Positions 59,068 through 64,000 of a stretch of DNA of 64,000 bases are shown here, one piece after another. The translations under genes were made by a program, and so were the position numbers. A model generated the notes under the pieces. It worked only from the letters and a program-made list of their open reading frames with translations. It had not been told where the DNA came from and made no database searches. Location of the stretch: NCBI GenBank assembly GCA_937923175.1, contig CALALB010000009.1, forward strand, positions 124,001-188,000. Reading direction: 5' to 3'. The stretch is from an uncultured Chromatiaceae bacterium. GTDB lineage: Bacteria; Pseudomonadota; Gammaproteobacteria; Chromatiales; Chromatiaceae. Positions within the stretch are counted from its first letter, which is position 1; each line of letters begins with the position of its first letter.

Positions 59068-60181
59068 GACGCTGGGCATTTGCCCTGGCGTTGTTCGGTT
59101 TTCTTCAGAATGCCGCCGCTGATTGCGAGCGGGTGGTGGTTAGTCAAGAGCATCGATTCTGCCTCTCGACCCTCATTCATGGTTTGGAGCATCCCTGGGG
59201 ACTTGCCTTTCTGCCGGACGGCCGGCTGCTGGTGACCGAACGACGGGGCCGCTTGCGTCTGATCCAGGACGGGCGGTTAAGACCTGAGCCCATAGCTGGT
59301 CTACCCGAGATTCGGCAATATGGGCAGGGTGGGCTCTTGGATGTGGCCCTGCACCCGGGTTTTGCGGAAAACGGCCTGGTCTATCTCAGCTATGCGGGAC
59401 GGGATCGACAGGGTTTGGGTACCGGGGTCTTACGCGGGCGTCTGGAGGGGGACCGCCTCACCCAGGTCCAGGTCATCTTTCGCATGCAGCCCAAGCTTGA
59501 CAGCAGCATCCATTTCGGCTCGCGCCTAGTCTTCGACCGAGAGGGACAGCTCTATGTCACCCTAGGCGACCGCGGTCACAGGGAGCGGGCGCAGCGCCTC
59601 GATGATCACCTCGGCACCGTGGTGCGTTTGTTGGACGACGGGCGCATCCCCCCTGCCAACCCTTTCGTCGGGAGGGAGGGGGTCTTCCCCGAGATCCTGA
59701 CCTATGGTCACCGCAATATCCAGGGCGCGGCCTTGCACCCCAACAGCGGCAAGGTCTGAGTCATTGAACATGGACCCCAGGGAGGGGATGAGATCAATGT
59801 GCTTGAACCAGGCGCCAACTATGGCTGGCCCGTGATCACCTATGGCGCCGAGTATGGGAGCGGTTTGCCGATCGGGGAGGGTACCCAGAAGCCAGGCATG
59901 GCCCAACCGATCTGGCATTGGACGCCTTCGATTGCCCCCTCGGGCATGGTCTTTTACACCGGCGAGCGCTTTGGCCGCAGGCGCGGCGATCTGTTTGTCG
60001 GCGCACTTAAGGAGCGGATGCTGGTGCGCCTGCAGCTGGCTGGCGAGCGGGTGTTGGCCGAGGAGCGGATGCTTGGGGGCATCGGGCGCATCCGCGATGT
60101 GCGCATGGGTCCAGATGGTCTCCTTTATCTTTGACCGACGAACCGAATGGGCGGCTATTGCATTTGGCGCCCATTGATTGA
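59064..60181 (+). pseudogene. Broken PQQ-dependent aldose sugar dehydrogenase (YliI/Asd family)
   Basis: The reading frame encodes a signal peptide (WAFALALFGFLQNAAA) then a six-bladed propeller of the soluble PQQ sugar-dehydrogenase family (LEHPWGLAFLPDGRLLVTER, YGHRNIQGAALHPNSG). An in-frame TGA at 59757-59759 replaces the Trp expected in this family before IEHGPQGGDEIN, and the same frame continues afterwards. Near the 3' end the frame breaks again at a T run (60130-60132): the expected YLLTDEPNG continues in another frame (TDEPNGRLLHLAPID, to TGA at 60179-60181). One missing T would explain this. Two independent lesions indicate a pseudogene unless they are assembly errors. Confidence 0.85.
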
Positions 60182-60188
60182 TGGCGCC
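60166..60188 (+). terminator. Hairpin after the broken sugar-dehydrogenase gene
   Basis: GGCGCCCAT and ATGGCGCC pair with one bulged C around TGATTG. It overlaps the end of the broken gene. The following CTTTCC is a poor U tract. Confidence 0.3.
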
Positions 60189-60245
60189 CTTTCCAGGCCG
60201 CCTGACCTAAGGCCAGGCCCGGTGGGTCAGGGACAAGAGATTTGC

Positions 60246-60321
60246 TGGTGCGCCCTGCTGGACTCGAACCAGCGACCACCTGATTAAAAGTCAGATGCTC
60301 TACCTACTGAGCTAAGGGCGC
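60246..60321 (-). tRNA. tRNA-Lys (anticodon TTT)
   Basis: Reverse-strand 76-base cloverleaf: acceptor GCGCCCT/AGGGCGC, D-stem GCTC/GAGC, anticodon stem TCTGA/TCAGG (last pair G-T) with loop CTTTTAA (anticodon TTT), T-stem GCTGG/CCAGC with TTCGAGT loop, discriminator A and encoded CCA. It shares orientation with the upstream membrane-protein gene. Confidence 0.96.
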
Positions 60322-60386
60322 CTCAATAAAGCGCTTATTATAAGCGGCCTTGTTCGGTGCCGCAAAGCCCCATCCCCAACCGCCTG

Positions 60387-61199
60387 TCAGCCAGCGCGTT
60401 GCAGGATGAATTGCAACACCGCCTTGCTCCCGAAATAGGCCAGGATCAACATGCTAAACCCGCTCAGGGACCAGGTGATGGCCGTGCGTCCACGCCATCC
60501 ATAACGGTGGCGTCCGAGCAACAAACCGCCGAAGACCAGCCAGGCCAGGACCGAAAGCACAGTTTTGTGCACCAAGTGCTGGGCGAACATGTTTTCCAAA
60601 AAGGCAAAACCGCTCAGCAGGGCCAGGGTCAGCAGGATGAAACCTGCGGTGATCATCTCAAACAGCAGGCTTTCCATGGTCTGAAGCGGCGGCAGGGTGC
60701 GCACAAAGCCCGTCAGGAGGCGATGGCGCAGGTGATGATCCTGGACGGCGAGGACGATGGACTGAACGGCGGCCAGGGTAAGCAGGCTATAGGCCAGCAT
60801 CGAGATCAGGACATGGATCTTGAGCGCCAGGCTGGCTGAGTGGCGCATGAAACCGATATCGGTCATATGGGTTTCCAGAAGCAGGCTGAGTGCTGCCGCC
60901 GGCAAGAGGATCAGGCCTAGATTATCGACCGGCTTGGTCAGGCTGGAGACCAGCAACAGGGCCACGATGGTCCAGGCAGTGAGCGCCAGGGCATGGTAAA
61001 AGCCCAGGTTGACGACTCCATGCCCGACAACGCCATCCCAGATGACCCAGCTGTGCAGCGCTAGCCCAATAAACCCGACGGCGATCGCCAACCAGCGGGG
61101 CGGCTGCCATCCCTCCCTGCGGAACAGACGGATACCGATCAAGAAGGCCGCAGCGAGATAGCACAAGGTGGTCAGATAGGCAAACAGGGTATGGATCAT
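60387..61199 (-). CDS. CcsA/YpjD-like cytochrome c assembly-family membrane protein
   Basis: A 270-residue inner-membrane protein with about eight helices of the CcsA/CcmC superfamily. It has conserved His residues (ETHMTDIGFMRHSASLALKIHV, HKTVLSVLAWLVFG) that may bind haem, but no WWD tryptophan motif, so it belongs to the HemX/YpjD side. YpjD homologues sit next to ffh in many bacteria, as here. The precise function is unknown. ATG at 61199 is divergent from ffh. Confidence 0.85.
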   Translation of the reverse strand: MIHTLFAYLTTLCYLAAAFLIGIRLFRREGWQPPRWLAIAVGFIGLALHSWVIWDGVVGHGVVNLGFYHALALTAWTIVALLLVSSLTKPVDNLGLILLPAAALSLLLETHMTDIGFMRHSASLALKIHVLISMLAYSLLTLAAVQSIVLAVQDHHLRHRLLTGFVRTLPPLQTMESLLFEMITAGFILLTLALLSGFAFLENMFAQHLVHKTVLSVLAWLVFGGLLLGRHRYGWRGRTAITWSLSGFSMLILAYFGSKAVLQFILQRAG

Positions 61200-61356
61200 G
61201 GGCGATTACTTTTAAAGAGACGGTTTTGAGGAGATCCCGCGGCCGGGCATGGCCATATCAAGCGATGCTGACCTTGCATTATACTCATAACCCATACCGT
61301 AAACCGGTGATCACAGTTGGCACCCCGTCCCCTTGGGGCAGCGAGGATTGCACGTC

Positions 61357-62718
61357 ATGTTTGCCCAGCTCCAGGATCGCTTGAACGGCATCCTAAAACA
61401 ACTGCGCGGTCAAGGCCGTCTGACCGAGGACAATATCAAGGATACCCTGCGCGAGATCCGCCTGGCCTTGCTCGAGGCCGATGTGGCCCTGCCCGTGGTA
61501 CGCCAATTCATCGAGGACATCCGCGCCAAGGCCGTCGGCGAGGCGGTGATGAAAAGCCTGACCCCGGGTCAGGTTCTGATCAAGCTGGTTCACGACGAGC
61601 TTGTTCGGGTCATGGGCGAGTTCAATGAGCGCCTGGACCTCAATACCCCCCCGCCCGCGGTCATCTTGATGGCTGGGTTGCAAGGCTCGGGCAAGACGAC
61701 GACTGCCGCCAAGCTGGCCCGTTGGCTGCAGGAGAAACATAAAAGATCGGTGATGCTCGCGAGCTGCGACATCTACCGCCCTGCGGCCATCGAACAATTG
61801 CGCATCCTGGCCGCTGAGGTGGGCGCCGAGTATTGTCCAAGCCAGGCCCAGGAGGACCCGGTCGCGATTGCTCAGCGCGCCCTGGACACCGCCCGCCGCC
61901 GCTTCAAGGATGTCCTGATCATCGACACGGCGGGGCGTATGCATGTCGATGCCGAGATGATGGCTGAGATCAAACGCATCCATACCGCGGTGCAGCCCAT
62001 CGAGACCCTATTCGTGGTGGATGCGATGACCGGCCAGGATGCCGCCAATACCGCCAAGGCATTCAACGAAGCACTCCCCTTAACCGGGGTGATCCTCACC
62101 AAGACCGACGGCGATGCGCGCGGGGGGGCGGCCCTGTCGATCCGCTGCATCACCGGCAAGCCGATCAAGTTTCTGGGGACCGGCGAACGCACTGCAATGC
62201 TTGAGCCCTTTTATCCCGACCGGATCGCCTCCCGGATCCTCGGGATGGGCGATGTGGTCTCATTGGTGGAGGAGGTCCAGGCTCGGGTCGATCGGGAGCA
62301 GGCTGAGCGACTGGTCAAAAAGCTCAAGAAGGGTAAAGAGTTCGATCTTGCCGATTTCAAGGAACAGCTCGAACAGATGGCCCGCCTGGGTGGGGTTCTG
62401 GGCCTGATGGAAAGGCTTCCTGGGATGAATCAGCTCCCCGACCACATCAAGGCCAAGGCGAGTGACAAAGAGCTCGCCAAACTGATCGCGATCATCAATT
62501 CTATGACGCCGCAGGAGCGGCGTTTCCCGGCCATCATCAAGGGCTCGCGCAAGCGCCGGATCGCCGCGGGTTCTGGCACCCGAGTTCAGGACGTCAATCA
62601 GCTCCTCAAGCAATTCATGCAGATGCAAAGGCTGATGAAAAGGATGCAGGGCGGCGGCATGGCCAAGATGATGCGCGCCCTGCAAGGCCGTCTGCCGCCA
62701 GGGGGTTTACCCTTGTGA
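61357..62718 (+). CDS. ffh: Signal recognition particle protein Ffh
   Basis: GTPase that with SRP RNA takes signal-anchored proteins to the membrane. The 453 residues comprise the N-domain (ALLEADVALPVV), the G-domain with GLQGSGKTTTAAKLA, DIYRPAA, DTAGRMH, and TKTDGDARGGAAL, and the M-domain with Met-rich MQMQRLMKRMQGGGMAKMM and the RNA-binding GSRKRRIAAGSGT. The start is ATG at 61357 (MFAQLQDRL). Its TGA overlaps the mepA GTG. Confidence 0.97.
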   Translation: MFAQLQDRLNGILKQLRGQGRLTEDNIKDTLREIRLALLEADVALPVVRQFIEDIRAKAVGEAVMKSLTPGQVLIKLVHDELVRVMGEFNERLDLNTPPPAVILMAGLQGSGKTTTAAKLARWLQEKHKRSVMLASCDIYRPAAIEQLRILAAEVGAEYCPSQAQEDPVAIAQRALDTARRRFKDVLIIDTAGRMHVDAEMMAEIKRIHTAVQPIETLFVVDAMTGQDAANTAKAFNEALPLTGVILTKTDGDARGGAALSIRCITGKPIKFLGTGERTAMLEPFYPDRIASRILGMGDVVSLVEEVQARVDREQAERLVKKLKKGKEFDLADFKEQLEQMARLGGVLGLMERLPGMNQLPDHIKAKASDKELAKLIAIINSMTPQERRFPAIIKGSRKRRIAAGSGTRVQDVNQLLKQFMQMQRLMKRMQGGGMAKMMRALQGRLPPGGLPL

Positions 62719-63608
62719 GTTTACGACGACCCAGCAATCGAGGTGCGATCGCATCCTGCCTGATCCCCCTTGGCCTAGGGCTGAGCCTGTTGGTGCCGGT
62801 AGCCCTCGTTTCGGCGAATCCTTGGGTCCAGGTTAGCTGGCCATCGGCCGGCATGACCCAGGTGATCGGCAGTGCAGCCACTGGTTGCATTTGGGGCGCG
62901 CAGGCGCTGCCTGAGCGCGGACTCGGCTATATCAGTGTGCGCCGTTATCGCAACCGCTATTGGGGGCACCCCGACCTGATCCGGTTTATCCAGGATCTGG
63001 GACAGGCGCAATTCAAACGCACCGGACGTTTGGCGATGATCGGCGATCTCAGCCAACCCCGCGGCGGTCCCATGCCCTCAGGGCATCGCAGCCATCAAAA
63101 TGGCCTGGATGTGGATATTTGGTTGACCCTGATCGATTCGCCAGAGGCGGCGCGCCGGCTGATGGATCACAACCCTGACCCACCGAGCCTGGTTGCGGCA
63201 GGTGGGCGCTCGATCAGTGCGGCCTGGGGCGAGGAGCAATTGGCCTTGCTTGAGACCGCAGCGCGTCACCCCCTGGTGGATCGCATCTTTGTCAATGCCG
63301 CCATCAAACAAGAACTTTGCCGCCGGGTGCGCGGCGATCGGGCTTGGCTGCGCAAGGTGCGCCCCTGGTGGGGGCATGATGCGCACTTTCATGTCCGGCT
63401 GCGCTGTCCTGCCGATAGCCCAGATTGTGAGACCCAAAGGCCACTCCCTGAAGGGGATGGCTGCGGCGCGGATCTGGCATGGTGGTTCAGCGATGAGGTC
63501 TTGCGCGGCCAGGAAAGGGCCAAGCCACCTGCTCAGCGCCCCCAGCCCAAGCTCCCCTTGAGCTGTCGTGCCCTCTTATCTGCGCCAGCGCGGATGACCG
63601 GCGACTAA
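62715..63608 (+). CDS. mepA: Penicillin-insensitive murein endopeptidase MepA
   Basis: Periplasmic zinc LAS-family metallopeptidase that cuts D-Ala-mDAP crosslinks. The 297-residue precursor has a signal peptide (about 1-34, CLIPLGLGLSLLVPVALVSA), the metal motif SGHRSHQNGLDVDIW (H124 to D134) and GHDAHFH at residues 220-226. Six or more Cys in the C-terminal half suggest disulfides, as in E. coli MepA. It begins GTG, overlapping the ffh stop as GTGA. Confidence 0.93.
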   Translation: MSLRRPSNRGAIASCLIPLGLGLSLLVPVALVSANPWVQVSWPSAGMTQVIGSAATGCIWGAQALPERGLGYISVRRYRNRYWGHPDLIRFIQDLGQAQFKRTGRLAMIGDLSQPRGGPMPSGHRSHQNGLDVDIWLTLIDSPEAARRLMDHNPDPPSLVAAGGRSISAAWGEEQLALLETAARHPLVDRIFVNAAIKQELCRRVRGDRAWLRKVRPWWGHDAHFHVRLRCPADSPDCETQRPLPEGDGCGADLAWWFSDEVLRGQERAKPPAQRPQPKLPLSCRALLSAPARMTGD

Positions 63609-63621
63609 CGGAGCAGGGTGC

Positions 63622-64000
63622 ATGGGACGTCTGCTCAGATTCTCCCATCTGATCGATACCTTCAACCAGCGCATCGGTTGGCTGGTGCAGTGGTTGGTGT
63701 TATTCAGCGTCTGCCTAGGCGCTACGAACGCGACCCTGCGTTATGCCCTCAGCTGGGGCTCCAATGCCCTGATCGAGGGTCAGTGGTTCATGTTTGGCCT
63801 GATCTTTCTGTTTTATGCGCCCCTGACCCTCCAACAGGGCGGCCATGTCCGGGTCGATCTCCTCTACAATCGCCTGCCGCCCCGCCTCCAGGTCATCATC
63901 GATATCCTGGGGGGTCTGGTGTTTCTGCTTCCTGTCTGCCTGCTGATCCTAAGCGATGCCTGGGGCTATGCCTGGCTGGCTATCCAGGAGAATGAATCCT
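63622..64000 (+). CDS. TRAP transporter small permease (DctQ-like), 3' end outside window
   Basis: The first 126 codons read MGRLLRFSHLIDTFNQRIGW, then membrane helices with the conserved EGQWFMFGLIFLFYAPLTL and GGHVRVDLLYNRLPPR, hallmarks of the small membrane subunit of TRAP transporters. The full protein is usually about 170-190 residues, so the end and probably the large subunit lie downstream. RBS GGAG at 63610. Substrate unknown; such sodium-driven uptake systems commonly carry organic acids or amino acids. Confidence 0.9.
   Translation, partial: MGRLLRFSHLIDTFNQRIGWLVQWLVLFSVCLGATNATLRYALSWGSNALIEGQWFMFGLIFLFYAPLTLQQGGHVRVDLLYNRLPPRLQVIIDILGGLVFLLPVCLLILSDAWGYAWLAIQENES

Noticed and set aside
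59757-59759. In-frame TGA read as selenocysteine or tryptophan
   Set aside because: The family has Trp, not Cys, at this site, no selenocysteine-type stem-loop is apparent after it, and TGA is used as a normal stop by many genes in the window.
63618-63995. 125-codon frame at the right edge
   Set aside because: It is Pro/Arg-rich and out of frame with the clear TRAP small-permease reading starting at 63622.

Overview
The window looks like a chromosomal stretch of a GC-rich gammaproteobacterium outside the Enterobacterales. The evidence is gene order: pyrG-kdsA-eno-ftsB-ispD-ispF-truD and tig-clpP-clpX-lon-hupB-ppiD-fabI-peptide transporter are arranged much as in Pseudomonas and related groups, nuoC and nuoD are separate genes, and several gammaproteobacterial families are present (DUF1249, PrmB, BamC, IscR with its Fe-S ligands). 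A purple-sulfur-bacterium relative (Chromatiales) is a plausible guess, but I cannot test it. Nearly everything is housekeeping. I see no insertion sequence, prophage, CRISPR array or rRNA.

Layout. 1-5734: the 3' end of pyrG, then kdsA, eno, and the overlapping chain ftsB/ispD/ispF/truD (nucleotide, Kdo, glycolysis, division, isoprenoid, tRNA modification). 5783-10452: a response regulator with a GHKL ATPase-like output, a polysaccharide flippase, a convergent PAS chemoreceptor, and an HTH/Sel1 protein. 10848-15884: adk, a thioredoxin-like gene behind an unusually structured leader, a DUF1249 gene, a stand-alone iscR, prmB and hemN. 16029-24828: the protein quality-control block tig, clpP, clpX, lon, then hupB, tRNA-Val, tRNA-Asp, a strong terminator and ppiD. 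24943-32550: convergent fabI, then a four-gene ABC importer (lipoprotein binding protein, two permeases, one fused double ATPase). 32651-40030: a small membrane protein and Dps, ftsK, a diheme cytochrome c, an S24-like protein lacking its catalytic residues, an Atm1-type ABC exporter and smpB. 40139-56326: tpiA, secG, tRNA-Leu, a terminator, and the complete 14-gene nuoA-N operon for respiratory complex I. 56495-64000: dapA, bamC, a glutathione peroxidase, a broken sugar-dehydrogenase gene, tRNA-Lys, a CcsA/YpjD-like membrane protein, divergent ffh, mepA and the start of a TRAP transporter small permease.

Most genes are tightly packed with ATGA, GTGA or TTGA overlaps, so translational coupling is common. 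The points most worth a second look are the doubly disrupted sugar dehydrogenase (59064-60181), the multibranched RNA-like structure plus a 12-codon leader ORF before the thioredoxin-like gene (11631-11840), the S24-like protein without catalytic residues (37107-37454), the hairpin-filled clpP-clpX gap (18013-18290), and an AT-rich motif shared by the regions upstream of tig and nuoA. All coordinates and starts were read by eye; no database search was run.
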